DNA of 64,000 nt from Lineus longissimus. Taxonomy: Eukaryota > Nemertea > Pilidiophora > Heteronemertea > Lineidae. Location of the stretch: positions 13,578,001-13,642,000 of the forward strand of contig NC_088314.1 of assembly GCF_910592395.1 (NCBI RefSeq), written 5' to 3'. The notes below the pieces were generated by a model. The model ran no database searches. It was not told the DNA's origin and was given only the letters and a program-made list of their open reading frames with translations. Both the position numbers and the translations under genes were made by a program. Of this stretch, positions 32,500 to 42,900 are shown in pieces (the stretch's first letter is position 1; each line of letters begins with the position of its first letter).

Positions 32500-33572
32500 C
32501 GCATGCGCAGACGTGACCCGATCTGACCTAATTGGCAGACCAGCCGGTCAATAGAAAATACATTGAGCACGTAGGTAGTGCCATCTCACGGCTTCCAGGG
32601 GAACTGGGGGCAAGTTGCCGATAGCAGACATGAAGGATATAATATATATCTATCCCCTGGCCAAATTTCAAGTAATTTGAAGAAAATTTTAAGTTGAACA
32701 CATCGACGGTGAAATTTGCCCGATTTTCCAAGCCTAAATGCATTAGAATTGCTTTGAAAAATGGCAAAATTAGAGAATGTAGTGACTTTGAAGGCTTGTA
32801 ACTTCGCGTGCGTTGCATGGATTTTAGTTGCCGATAGCAAGTGCAGATGGCGATACCGTATAGAGCACCTCCACCAAGTTTGAGCGTATTTGAAGAAACT
32901 TCACCGTTGAACATTGGGGTCCTCAAAATCGACTATTTTCAGAATGTTGTAATTTCGTCAGAGTCCAAATCAAGAAAAACCCATTGATTCTTCTTCCTTA
33001 AAATGCAACAGGAGCACACTTTACATTACCTTGAGGATGTTTCGGTTGTGTATGGGTGTGGTGTGGACCTGGCCTGATTACTCCAATGTGTGGTCCTGTT
33101 AGCAGGGTGTGGGCCGGGTGTGGCCTGGCCGGGGGGGGGGGGGCGGGGTCGTTATTCCTTGGAAGACCATTTTCAGAATGTTGTAATTTCGTGAAGATGA
33201 TTCGGTGGTGCATGGATGTGGTGTGACCCTGGCCTGATTACTCCAATGTGTGGTCCTGTTAGCAGGGTGTGGGGTGTGGCCTGGCCGGGGGGGGGGGGGC
33301 GTTACTCCTTGGAGGTCAATTTTCAGAATGTTGTAATTTCGTCAGAGTCCAAATCTGGCAAAACCCCACTGAATCTTCTTCACAAATGCAACAGGAGCAC
33401 ACTTTACATTACTTGACAATAATCGGGATTAACGCCGCGAGTGCGTGACAATTCCAAACTTGTTGTTGCGGGATCCATGGTAGCGATTGCGGGCCTCTGA
33501 TTGGCTGGCGATGTGAACGGTGCTGCCACCTTACGGATAGCGGACTTGCTCCATTTCTCCTAATGGTGAATG
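32500..33572. other. Insertion-like stretch inside the R-block field; no gene
   Basis: The sequence common to 32330-32485 and 34565-34690 (GGCGCCGGTGTGAATAAATC...) continues at 33573 in one copy and directly in the other. So ~32.5-33.57 kb is extra DNA. It holds the duplicated segment 33030-33336 and no recognisable gene. Confidence 0.4.
33030..33336. repeat. Two ~155-bp tandem copies with poly-G tracts
   Basis: Both copies contain CCTGGCCTGATTACTCCAATG, then GTGTGGTCCTGTTAGCAGGG, GGCCTGGCCGG and a run of about 12 G, then TTTTCAGAATGTTGTAATTT. A third partial copy of the last part lies near 32938. The G runs could fold as quadruplexes. Confidence 0.7.
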
Positions 33573-33790
33573 CAGGATCGGCCAACGCGCGGTCCGTATG
33601 GAATGCGACAAACTGAACCGGAACCAGAATTGTCATGGGTCTGCACAATTTTTTTCAGATTCGATGGACATGATGGATATATGAATTTTGTTTACACTTT
33701 ATATACATACGTAACCATTACACTCACTACGTTGTGTGAGTTAATATGTAAAGAGCAATCTCTAGTGAATTCACACAACTGTCCTTCTGA
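33573..33790. repeat. Repeat block S, copy 1
   Basis: From GCAGGATCGGCCAACGCGCG through TGTCATGGGTCTGCAC to CTACGTTGTGTGAG. Matches 34683-34858. Confidence 0.6.
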
Positions 33791-33926
33791 CATATATAGC
33801 CAGTACATTGGGGGATGAGTCCCCCAAACCCCCTCCCCCGTTCTCTGAAAGTGACAGGTTTTAGTCAGTACATTGGGGGAAGGCCCCCCCCCCAACCCCC
33901 CCCCATTGGACTCTAAAAATAGAAAT

Positions 33927-34500
33927 CCTTGGAGACGCTGAACAATAAGGCCCCATAAAGAAATAGTCCCCGCCCAGGTAGCTGTCTCATATCTGCTGAC
34001 AGAAGCAGCTCTTTGTGGTGAGTTAATAATTGAATGCATGTCATGACACCCAGGAGCTTTTTCTCATTTCTGAAACAGTTGCATGGCTGGAATGAATTTC
34101 CAAATCAGTCCGTCAAATCTCTATGCAATGAAAATTGAAATGTCACAACTGTCTCCACCGACGTTGTCCTGTATGTCCTCGCAGACGATTTTTAAATAAA
34201 TGATGTGATTGATATACTTGTAGATTGGAATGAATTATTTCTTCAATGATATGAAAATTGAAAACCCTCTGACATGCCTGAGTACAAAAATGCAGAGGCA
34301 AGACACACCATGCATGTCATGACACCCAGGAGCTTTTTCTCATTTCTGAAACAGTTGCATGGTTGGAATGAATTTCCAAATCAGTCCGTCAAATCTCTAT
34401 CCAAATGGAACTTTAAGACCACTCTATATTTGTGCAGTAGTGTTGAAACTGACCTTTTGAAGTAAAGTACGTAAATCGAGAAGAAGAGGACGTTTACTTC
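33927..34500. repeat. Repeat block R, copy 3
   Basis: Starts CTTGGAGACGCTGAACAATA and follows copy 1 (30177-30745) almost base for base. The P2X7-like exon is absent from this copy. It continues into a second ~371-bp unit (from ~34510). Confidence 0.7.
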
Positions 34501-34682
34501 GTCTGCAATGAAATGTCACAACTGTCTCCGCCGACGTTGTTGTCCTGTATGTTCTAGCAGACGATTTTTAGATACACTTCAGGACAGTGGCGCCGGTGTG
34601 AATAAATCTACTTGCGTGAGACGTCATGAAATAATTGCGTCAACAATGGGAATCATGGTAACTGTGGTTGCGGTGCGTCGTG

Positions 34683-34862
34683 AAAGCAGGACCGGCAAGC
34701 GCGGCCCGTATGGAATGCAACAAACTGTACCGGAACCGGAACTGTCATGGGTCTGCACTTTTTTTCTTCAGATTCGTTGGACATGATGGATATATGAATT
34801 TTGTTTACACTTTATACACACACGTAACCATTACACTCACTACGTTGTGTGAGTTATTAAGT
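34683..34862. repeat. Repeat block S, copy 2
   Basis: Matches 33573-33790, ending GTTGTGTGAGTTA. The Helitron-derived sequence starts immediately to its right. Confidence 0.6.
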
Positions 34863-34955
34863 GTTCTGTCCAATCCAAAAAATCAGGTTGGGTGGAGTAG
34901 TGTTACTGGGGTTAGCATGCGTTGTGACACAATATGCCTCCAGGCGGTAAGGGAT

Positions 34956-35998
34956 CACGTCCAAAGTCCGCACGCGATATTCGCCGGCGAAATTCACCCT
35001 TCAGTATTTCGCCTGCGAAATCTGTCCGAAAATCGACCGGCGAATGTGAGGCGATAATTTGAAATCGCCGGAATGTCAGATGCGAAATTCGCCCACAATC
35101 GCGCCAATTCTTCGATTTCGCCCCAAAAATCGCTCCAGGCGATAATGGAGCGATTTTACGAAATTGGTGGCTCTTGCATGCTTGTCCGATATTCGGAACG
35201 ATTTTGCAACGACTTTCGTCTTGTTTTATTGGCGGAAAAGTGCAGTCACGTAAACAAATCGGGTCATACTAAACAGCGTCCACCAGGTTTAAACACATAC
35301 ATACATTAAAGCCATCAAAGTAAAACCTAATGGTCATAAACGAAATAAGCATGAAATTTTCAGGAAATGTGGAATATTTTTTATGGTGTACGTATTACGT
35401 TTTGGCCACAAAATTTTATTTTGATGACTTTATACCCGACTTTAAACCTGGTGAACGCTGGTGGGCGCTGATGGACGCTGTTTAGGATAACCGGATACTA
35501 CAACGATCTTGATTGGTTGGCTGAGACTCGGAAACATAAGCCTAACTATGATTAGCTGTATGATTCGGTACATTCCGTCACAATCCTTCGGAATACATAC
35601 CATAATACTAAGAACCTCAAACCTCTGTGCCAAATTTGTGCAGCTCCTCGTGGATAGATGTGATGTATATGATTACTGCAGTCAGGTTGACATGGGTTGA
35701 CCGGGAATTCCAGTTTGTGTTTTTGTTCGGTCTGCTATCAGCTGATGTCGGAATACGCATACTACAACACATGTAGGCCTCTATAAACATTCGCTTCGTT
35801 CCGATGGTTGGTGAGAGCGAATTAGGCGCGATTATTATTTTCGCCTGCGATTTTTATTCAGTCTGAATTTTCGCCTGATCATAATAGAATCGCCGAAGCA
35901 GGGAGCGATTTGGAGGCGAATGAGTGTGGCGATATTCGACCAGGCGAATTTTCGCCCCGATTCGCGCAGCGAATATTCGCGTGCGGACTTTGGACGTG
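34956..35998. mobile_element. 1-kb TIR element in the Helitron endonuclease
   Basis: The termini are CACGTCCAAAGTCCGCACGC on the left and its reverse complement on the right, followed by looser pairing of CGCGATATTCGCC / CGCGAATATTCGC words. The flanks carry a 2-bp AT duplication. Subterminal DNA is dense in GGCGAA/TTCGCC words, as in CMC-type (CACTA-like) elements. No transposase. A second inverted-repeat element lies inside at 35269-35485. Confidence 0.75.
35269..35485. mobile_element. Small inverted-repeat element nested in the 1-kb MITE
   Basis: The left end CTAAACAGCGTCCACCAGGT pairs with the right end, which reversed reads CTAAACAGCGTCCATCAGCG and adds two extra CACCAG-type words before the GTTTAAA. 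It is 217 bp. The target duplication is unclear. Confidence 0.6.
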
Positions 35999-36164
35999 AT
36001 AGATTCAAAGTCACTGCTGGAAATGAATTGTTTTTCCATTATCCTTATGTCATTTTTAACATAAATCATGAGTCCGTGTGGTGGTCTTTGCATGGGACTG
36101 CTAACATTTTGGTCATTGCGAACAAGTTGGAAATTGGCCATTGAATAGTGGTTGTCGGTATTAG
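35999..36164 (-). pseudogene. Helitron endonuclease domain 2, continuation past the Gypsy
   Basis: It reads NTDNHYSMANFQLVRNDQNV and PPHGLMIYVKND, ending DFESI at the MITE. It aligns with domain 1 (LPNFKLVRND ... PMHGLMLYIKND). The join to 40524-40690 across the Gypsy is in frame (codon CGA TCT). Confidence 0.8.
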
Positions 36165-36169
36165 ATCGG

Positions 36170-36311
36170 TGTAAAGTAATGAAGTTAAGTCTAAATGTAG
36201 CGTGATCGGAAGTGCTTTATTCGTGAACAGTGCGCATGATCAATATGCAGATGACATAGTAAAAGCAGTCATCACAAGGTGTGATTCACAGGTGACTCTA
36301 ATAATCGAACA
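36170..36311 (-). repeat. Gypsy 3' LTR
   Basis: 142 bp. The two differences from the 5' LTR are C/G in AGTG(C/G)GCATG and G/T in AATC(G/T)AACA. Confidence 0.95.
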
Positions 36312-36322
36312 TCCCCCTTTTG
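36312..36322 (-). promoter_or_regulatory. Polypurine tract
   Basis: On the minus strand AAAAGGGGGA immediately precedes the 3' LTR, the expected primer site for plus-strand DNA synthesis. Confidence 0.75.
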
Positions 36323-36561
36323 ATGTAGCTCTGTTGACTAATAATGACTTCTGATACTTGACTTAGTTTTTTAAAAATACTCAAATGATTATGCAACAAC
36401 TACAACAGGTATTCAACAATTGCAGGTATTCATACAAAACGGATTATGTTGATATTGATAAAGATTATAATTGAATATATTGTCGAATGTTAGTATACCC
36501 TTATTCACCGGATATGGTTTCTAGTGCGAGTTGTGAAAGGGTTGATTGTCCTTGACGCATT

Positions 36562-39345
36562 TCAGACAAAGTCATTGTATTTGGGATTAGGCTTTACTAC
36601 ACGGCCTGATCTGGTGGTGACAACATTGTCAGTTGACTGATTGTTTTTGTTTGTCACTGTCCCTGCGGGTGGGGCAGCAATTGGTAGTGGTGCGTCGTTC
36701 ACTGTATTGTCCTCGTTTGAATAGTCTGGTTTTGGGAGTTCTTTCTCGCTATTATGCGGAATGTTTTGGATATGAGAGCGGTTTCGCCTGAGGATTTTTT
36801 CGTCCTCAGTGTGCACTTGGTAAGATCGGTGCGGTGTTGTGCTGAGGATTTCCCCTGGTATCCAGGTTTTACCGTCATGCATCCTGACAGTCGTTCCTGT
36901 CGGGAGCTGCGGCAACGGATGTTTGCAAGCGTGATTGTCATGATGGTACTTGGCTGTATTTTGTCGCGTTGTTAGCTTTGCAGCGACCCCATTAGGAATC
37001 TGTGGCTGCAATGTGGCAGAGGCGGCAGGCAATTGTGTGCGCAGTTTTCTGCCAAATAAGAGCTGTGCTGGCGACTCTAGTCCATCTCCACGTGGTGAAT
37101 CCCGATAAGCTAACAATGCAAGGTACGGGTCCTTGCCGGATTCTTTGGCTTTTTTCAAGAGTTTTTTAGCTGTCTGTACCGTCCGTTCGGCTAATCCGTT
37201 TGAACGCGGATAGCGAGGACTCGATGTCTTATGGGTGAAACCCCATTTGTCCACAAACTCCTTGAATTTGTGGCTTGAATATTGAGGTCCATTGTCACTG
37301 AGAAGATTTTCCGGTATCCCATGACGCGCAAATATTTTCTTTAGGTGAGCTATAACGGTGTCTGACGTAGTGTTTTCAAGGAGCTCGACCTCAAAGAATC
37401 CTGAGTATGCATCCACTACTAGGAGATAGTCTTTGCAGTGAAAGAAGAAAAGATCACTCGCTGTGTTTTGCCATGGACGTGACGGAATAGCGTGAGGTTT
37501 TCAGCGGCTCTTTCTGTAGTTTGCGTGCATGGCGCTGGCATGTGGCGCATTGTGATACTTTATCGGCTATTTGTCCCAGCATCCCTGGCCAGAACAAAGT
37601 TTCTTTGGCTCTGCGTTTGCAAAGTTCTGCTCCGAGTTGTCCTTCATGGATCACTGTGAGCATGTCAGCCCTCATAGCCTTTGGGACAACTATGCGGCTT
37701 GCTTTGAGTATGACGCCTTCGGCTACGTGATACTCTTCTTTATCTTCCCAATACGGACCTAAGGCGTTGTTTAGGTCACGGCAATGGGTTGGCCATCCCG
37801 ATTGTATGACATTGGCCAGAAGCTTAAGTTCATTGTCCTGGGCTGTCGCTGCTTGGAGCTCGTCCAGCTTAGACTTTGACACGGCTGGTGATTGTACCAG
37901 AGAATGCACCTGTACCTTAACTTCTTTCTCCATGTCTGAGTGTGGCTGTCCGGGCAGGTTTGCGTGCGACAGTGCATCTGCGACTAACATCTGTTTCCCA
38001 GGTACATGAATGAGTGTGAAGGAGTATTTTTGCAATCTCAGCAAGAATCTCTGGATCCTAGGTGGCGCTTTATAGAGTGGTTTGTTGACGATTGCTTCCA
38101 GTGGCTTATGGTCCGACTCGATCGTGAATTCTCGGCCATAGACAAATTGATGAAACCGTTCACAAGCGTACGTTGCTGCTAGCGTTTCCTTCTCAATTTG
38201 AGCATAATTCTGCTCAGCGCTTGTTAGGGCGCGCGACGCGAAAGCTATTGGGTGTCCCTCTTGGATAATGGCGGCTCCAATACCATCTTTGGATGCGTCC
38301 GCGGTAACACTTACTTCCTTCTTTGGGTCGTAGTAACCCAGCACAGGAGCTTCGGTGAGCCTGCGCTTTAGTGTTTCAGTGGCATTTCTTTGGGGTTCGT
38401 CCCATGTTCCTGTTTCGTGTCAGCGTATATAAGAATGTCATCTACTGAGTTGCATACGCCATCTAGTCCTTCTAGAATTTGTGCGAGTGTTTTCTGAAAC
38501 ACCTCGCTTGCGCTGGAGATGCCAAACGAAAGCCTTTTGAATCTAAACCTACCAAAGCACGTGTTAAACATTGTCAGTTTCGAGCTTTCTAGGTCCAGCT
38601 TTATCTGCCAGAACGATGAAGATGCGTCAAGCACTGAGAAGTACTTGGCCCCAGCCAGTTTTGCTGCGATTTCATCTGCTGTTGGTAGCTCGTAGTGCTC
38701 CCTACGAATTGATCTGTTTAACACCTTGGGATCGAGACATATCCTTATGCTTCCATCGGGTTTCTCGACACAAACTATGGGATTGACCCAGTCGGTGGGC
38801 TCATCCACCCCGGCTACAATGTCAATCTCCTGTAAGCGTTGGAGTTCAGTTTTTAGCTTCGGTTTGATTGACTCCGGCATTTTCCTGGGAGGGTACACTC
38901 TTGGGGTTCCGTCAATTTTCAAACTTATGTGGGGTCCGGCACCTTTAGACACCCCACACCCTCGAACAGGTCCTTGAATTCGCCTAGAATAGCCTTAGAT
39001 ACGGCATCCTGTACGGTAGGATCCGTCTCACCTGACGTCTTAGTAACGATGTGTTCAGAGTTCAAGCTGTATATGCGTTTTATCAGTCCTAACCTGATGC
39101 TTGCTCTGGAGCCTATGATTGGCTCGGAGTGTACCTCAGCAATCATGAATTCAATGTCATAGTCACGGTTCTTGTATGAACATGTTAGCACACATTTTAC
39201 CCGTAATCCTATATGTGAGCCATCATACCCAATGAGTCAAACGTTTGCCTTTGATAGCTTAGGGACATGGCATAGTTTCCTAAACAGCCGGTAGGGAATG
39301 ACATTGGCTTGTGCCCCAGTGTCAATCTTGAATTTAAGGTTTGTC
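36562..39345 (-). pseudogene. Gypsy pol (protease, RT, RNase H, integrase), deleted
   Basis: Protease: KFKIDTGAQANVIPY (DTGA at 39312-39323) in a frame offset from gag, with an in-frame TGA at 39236-39238. RT at 38952-38368: LDASSSFWQIKLD, RLSFGISSASEVFQ, CNSVDDILIYAD. A frame change lies near 38944. The RT thumb/connection is missing: ADTKQEH is followed directly by sequence that should lie ~100 residues later (WDEPQRN in another frame). RNase H: VTADASKDGIGA, IEKETLAATYACERFHQF, IESDHKPLEAI. Integrase: CATCQRHARK, then after a frameshift near 37500, VDAYSGFFEV, LLSDNGPQYSS and NGLAERTVQTAKK, ending at 36562. Confidence 0.88.
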
Positions 39346-40350
39346 CTGCTTGGGACCTAGCGGCATCGTGATGTGCCACTGTGTGTCATCAGTGGTAGGC
39401 ACTGCATCTACGGCACCAATGAAAAGTTCCTCAAATGAGTCAGTATATCCACAGGCATAGTCGTCGTTATTCTGTTGTTCCACTGCATGCACAGAGCGAC
39501 GACCTCCTGACGTGTTTGATCTGGGGCCATGATAATGTCTCTTGCTATTACTGCCACCACGGCTTCTGTTTTGCGACTTTCTGCATAGTTTCTCGAAGTG
39601 GTTCTTTACACCACAAGACCAACATGTTTTGCCGAATGCCGGGCACTGTTTTGGTGGGTGATTTCGCCCACAGTTCTGGCAGCTAGGGCCTGAACTTTCC
39701 GAAGCGGCAGAAGTGTAGAAGTTTGTTTGTTTACCTTGTCTATAATTGGCATTTCCGCCCAGCCTCGATTTCGATCCTGACGACACGGCGTGTACCTCCC
39801 TTGGAGGGTGTGTGCTTACTAGATCTGCCAGTTGCGTTTTCGATTGTTCAGTTGCCTGGCATATCTGCACTGCCTTCGTCAAAGTGAGGTCGGTAACTCT
39901 CAAGAGGCGTTCGCGTAATTTATTGTCCAATATTCCGTATACAATCCTGTCTTTTATCAGCGATTCGGCAAGGCCGCCGAACTCACATGACTTGGCTTTG
40001 TTTCGTAAATCCGTGACGAAGGCATCAATGCCCTCGCCTGCCAACTGTATTCGAGAATTGAACCGGTGTCTCTCATACGTTAAGTTCTTTTTGGGTGTGA
40101 AATATTCCGCGAATTTAGCTTTCAAAGGCACGATCTTGTCCTTTTCACCCTCCTCAAATGTAAACGTGCTATATACCTCCACGGCGTCCTCGCCGATGCA
40201 ATGGAGTAGTGTAGCACAGTGTAAAGCTTCGTGTTTCGTCGCCGTCCCTGTCGCCGTGGCGTACCATTCGTAATTTCGTATCCACCGTTTCCAGTTCTCT
40301 GACAGGTTACCCTCAAGGATCATATCCTTAGGCTGCTTGAGACCTTCCAT
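39334..40350 (-). CDS. Gypsy Gag (Mag-like) with two zinc knuckles
   Basis: 338 residues, starting ATG 30 nt below the primer site region (MEGLKQPKDMILEGN). The capsid-like part has NWKRWIRNYEWYATATG and FNSRIQLAGEGIDAFVTDLR. Two knuckles follow: CQNCGRNHPPKQC and CWSCGVKNHFEKLC. The frame is complete, so this is the only intact gene of the element. Gag packages the RNA in a particle and chaperones reverse transcription. Pol starts in a different frame near the gag stop. Confidence 0.88.
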   Translation of the reverse strand: MEGLKQPKDMILEGNLSENWKRWIRNYEWYATATGTATKHEALHCATLLHCIGEDAVEVYSTFTFEEGEKDKIVPLKAKFAEYFTPKKNLTYERHRFNSRIQLAGEGIDAFVTDLRNKAKSCEFGGLAESLIKDRIVYGILDNKLRERLLRVTDLTLTKAVQICQATEQSKTQLADLVSTHPPREVHAVSSGSKSRLGGNANYRQGKQTNFYTSAASESSGPSCQNCGRNHPPKQCPAFGKTCWSCGVKNHFEKLCRKSQNRSRGGSNSKRHYHGPRSNTSGGRRSVHAVEQQNNDDYACGYTDSFEELFIGAVDAVPTTDDTQWHITMPLGPKQDKP

Positions 40351-40363
40351 TTTCGCGATAATT

Positions 40364-40381
40364 TCAACAATTCTGACACCA
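40364..40381 (-). promoter_or_regulatory. Primer binding site
   Basis: TGGTGTCAGAATTG directly follows the 5' LTR on the minus strand. It begins TGG, complementary to a tRNA 3' CCA. I believe it fits a Leu- or Ser-type tRNA, but have not checked. Confidence 0.7.
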
Positions 40382-40523
40382 TGTAAAGTAATGAAGTTAA
40401 GTCTAAATGTAGCGTGATCGGAAGTGCTTTATTCGTGAACAGTGGGCATGATCAATATGCAGATGACATAGTAAAAGCAGTCATCACAAGGTGTGATTCA
40501 CAGGTGACTCTAATAATCTAACA
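40382..40523 (-). repeat. Gypsy 5' LTR
   Basis: 142 bp, TG...CA, followed by the ATCGG duplication. Confidence 0.95.
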
Positions 40524-41575
40524 ATCGGCGTAATCGTGTTTCTGCTAATGCAACAATTGAAGCAGCTGTAATGTTTGGGTCCAGTTTCAAATCATCAAAG
40601 TGTCCGTGAACAGATCTGGCATTGTGGTAGAGAACTTTCAGTAGATTTGACGCTTGATATGAGAGGGCAGTACATATTATTTGATGATTTGACCAAGTCT
40701 GGCTAACTACTTGCAGTGAGTGAATGTATTGGGAATTCAATTGATTGGTGAACATCAAATCTAATTCTGCATGTGGGCACTGGTATATTTTTTTCTTGGT
40801 TTTTTTTGTGCTCGTTTCTTCATTCAATTGATAGGTGGTCAACATACCATTATCTGATTGTGTAAAGAGATGCTCATCCCTTTTGGATTGTTTTGGCAGA
40901 TCTTTTGTGGTTTGTTCTCCATGATATTGTTCGTATTCATATCTCTGCATCATGATTGTTTGCAAGTCATTTTGGTACATGTTGAGCATTATTTTTTTTG
41001 GCTTTCTCTGAATCTGGATCATTTGCAAGTACTGGCTTGTCAATATTATTGAAATTGCCAATGATAAAGAATTTATGTAATTGTTGGTATGGCAAAAAGC
41101 AAGTATGGAAATTGTTCATTAGGGTTGGCCAAGTGGAATTTGGATACAGGTTTATAAAAAGGACATGGTATTGTTCACAAGGATTGGAATGTGGAGGCTG
41201 TATGTGCAAGAGGATAGTTTCAAAAGTGTCTGTTCGATGGGATGTTGTGTATAAGACAGTGACATCATTCTTGATGTAAAGCATAAGTCCATGCATTGGT
41301 CTCTCGATATTATCTATTGGTGGGTAATCATTACGTACTAGTTTGAAATTTGGCAAAGCATATGTTTCAGAGTGATCTGATTGTTTCAAGTGAGAATTCG
41401 CTAGTGCAATGACAGATGCTGTTGTGATGGTTTGATTTTGTTTGATGTCATCAAAATGATCGTACACTGATTGAGCATCATTAAAGACAATGGCAAGGTG
41501 TTTTCCATGATAGACAGGCGTGTAACACAAGGAGAGTTTGCTTTTCTGTTTCATCAATCTCATGTACTTTAACAC
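40524..41575 (-). pseudogene. Helitron AP-endonuclease-like domain 1 and start of a second copy
   Basis: Domain 1: HLAIVFNDAQSVYDHFDDIK, SVIALANSHLKQSD, NFKLVRND, PMHGLMLYIKND, VLFINLYPNSTWPTLMNNF, FFIIGNFNNID, then after a frameshift in a T8 run (40991-40998) CPHAELDLMFTN and QTWSNHQIICTAL. In active members of this fold the last boxes read GDFN and SDH. Here both key Asp residues are Asn. A second domain follows at once (VLYHNARSVHGHFDDLKLDP, SIVALAETRLRR) and is cut by the Gypsy at 40523. So two endonuclease domains stand in tandem. Confidence 0.78.
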
Positions 41576-42613
41576 TTTTGATGATTGTGAGATGTAATGG
41601 CATTTTCGTTGAGGTCAAGGATGTACAAGTCATCAATGGATCTGACTCGACTCAAGGCAACATAGTGTGAATGTTTCATTAAGTTTGTTGGTGTTGTTCT
41701 CAGTACTTGGTCAGTGTTCATGTTAACCACAAGCTTTTTAAATGTGCCGCCTTGTGCGGAGTGTACAGTTCTCGCATTGCTGGGTTTCAAGGGAAATTGA
41801 CTTCTCATAACAGTATGATGCTGTCCCCATAGGAATTGACGTTTGACTGCGAAAATTGATGTCCATGATTTGTCGATGGGATTTGAGTAAAGGGAGCGAT
41901 TTGTTGCTCTTCTTTGTTGTCCAATCTTTGTTTCTTCAAATTGAACCCATATAATGGAAGGATTTTTTACAATGTCTTTAAATTCGATATATTTGACAAT
42001 GCAGGATGAGCCATTGACAATGCCGTCTTCTATATCAGAGTTAATTGTTGTTGAATATGTTAAAGAGACGGCGATGCTGAGTGTCCGTTGGAGATTTGCC
42101 GAGGCTTTATATGTTTCTATTGTTTTTAGGCTGTCGTATATCTTTTGTTTTTGTTTTTCAGGAACATTTATTATGAGAACATCATGTGCATTGATTGTTA
42201 CTTTTGTGGAAGTTGCTTTTTCGAAAAGGTTATTGTTATGTGTATCAACCAATTTATTCAGCAAGAATATGTGAGGCACATCTTCCGGATGATTTGTATC
42301 ATTTGGGGGGATCATGCGTGTTTTCGATTGAGTCAAGTCATCTTGCGTTTGTTTTCCACTTCGCAGTCTATTCAAGATGTTCGCAAATGTCATGTCGCCT
42401 TGCTGCCTCATTATTTGATCGAGTTTGTACACAACAAAGTATTCTCGCCAAAAACTACCTGCCAAGAAGGCATTTGGTGCATTTGAATCTTCGAACACAT
42501 AACGGTCAAAACATGGTTGCAGTTGATACATATCACCAATGGCAAGAACATGTATTCCTCAAAATAGCTTCTTGTTGTCCATAATGTCTGCAAGTCTCTG
42601 ATGTATGAAAGAG
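41569..42613 (-). pseudogene. Helitron helicase, C-terminal part
   Basis: It resumes after the CACTA insertion (FIHQRLADIMDNKKLF, then an in-frame TGA at 42559-42561, then GIHVLAIGDMYQLQP, a Pif1-type motif III). Later motifs are FPLKPSNARTVHSAQGGTF and HYVALSRVRSIDDLYILDL (motifs V and VI). It ends at 41569, overlapping the endonuclease frame by a few bases, so a frame change lies there. Helitron helicase unwinds DNA during rolling-circle-like transposition. Confidence 0.88.
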
Positions 42614-42615
42614 AA

Positions 42616-42900
42616 CACTGTTAAACATTTTTCCAGTATTTTAACAGCAAAGTGCTTGTAGCAGAGTAACACAACACTTTGCTGTATTTTTACAGCACCA
42701 GTTTATTGACAGCAACTGCTCGTAGATTTATAGTACTGCTGTTGTAACATTTTCAAAGCAATGCTGTAAAAATACAGCATTTAGTGTACATCCAAAGAAC
42801 CACACTTTTGTTTTTTTACAGCACTTGCAGTAGAAAACTGCTAAATTACTGTAAAAATACAGCATTGGCTGTATTACAGAAACTCCACTTCGGTTATTCA
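42616..42900. repeat. CACTA subterminal repeats, left
   Basis: Repeated direct and inverted TTTACAGCA / TGCTGTAAAAATACAGCA words, e.g. near 42680, 42770 and 42850. They are likely transposase binding sites. Confidence 0.75.

Larger units (their letters stand above)
36170..40523 (-). mobile_element. Mag-like Ty3/Gypsy LTR retrotransposon, recent insertion
   Basis: Two 142-bp LTRs (TG...CA) flank gag and pol. ATCGG occurs at 36165-36169 and 40524-40528, a perfect 5-bp duplication. By direct comparison the LTRs differ at 2 of 142 positions, so the insertion is young. The short LTRs, Gag with two zinc knuckles and total of 4,354 bp suit the Mag/SURL group; that assignment is inferred. The RT is internally deleted and pol has a TGA codon and frameshifts. 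The copy was therefore probably already defective when mobilised, or decayed quickly. It sits in a Helitron endonuclease reading frame. Confidence 0.93.

Noticed and set aside
39300-39345. Programmed ribosomal frameshift between Gypsy gag and pol
   Set aside because: Gag and protease overlap in different frames, which would permit it, but I see no clear slippery heptamer plus structure, and other frameshifts in the same pol are plain lesions.
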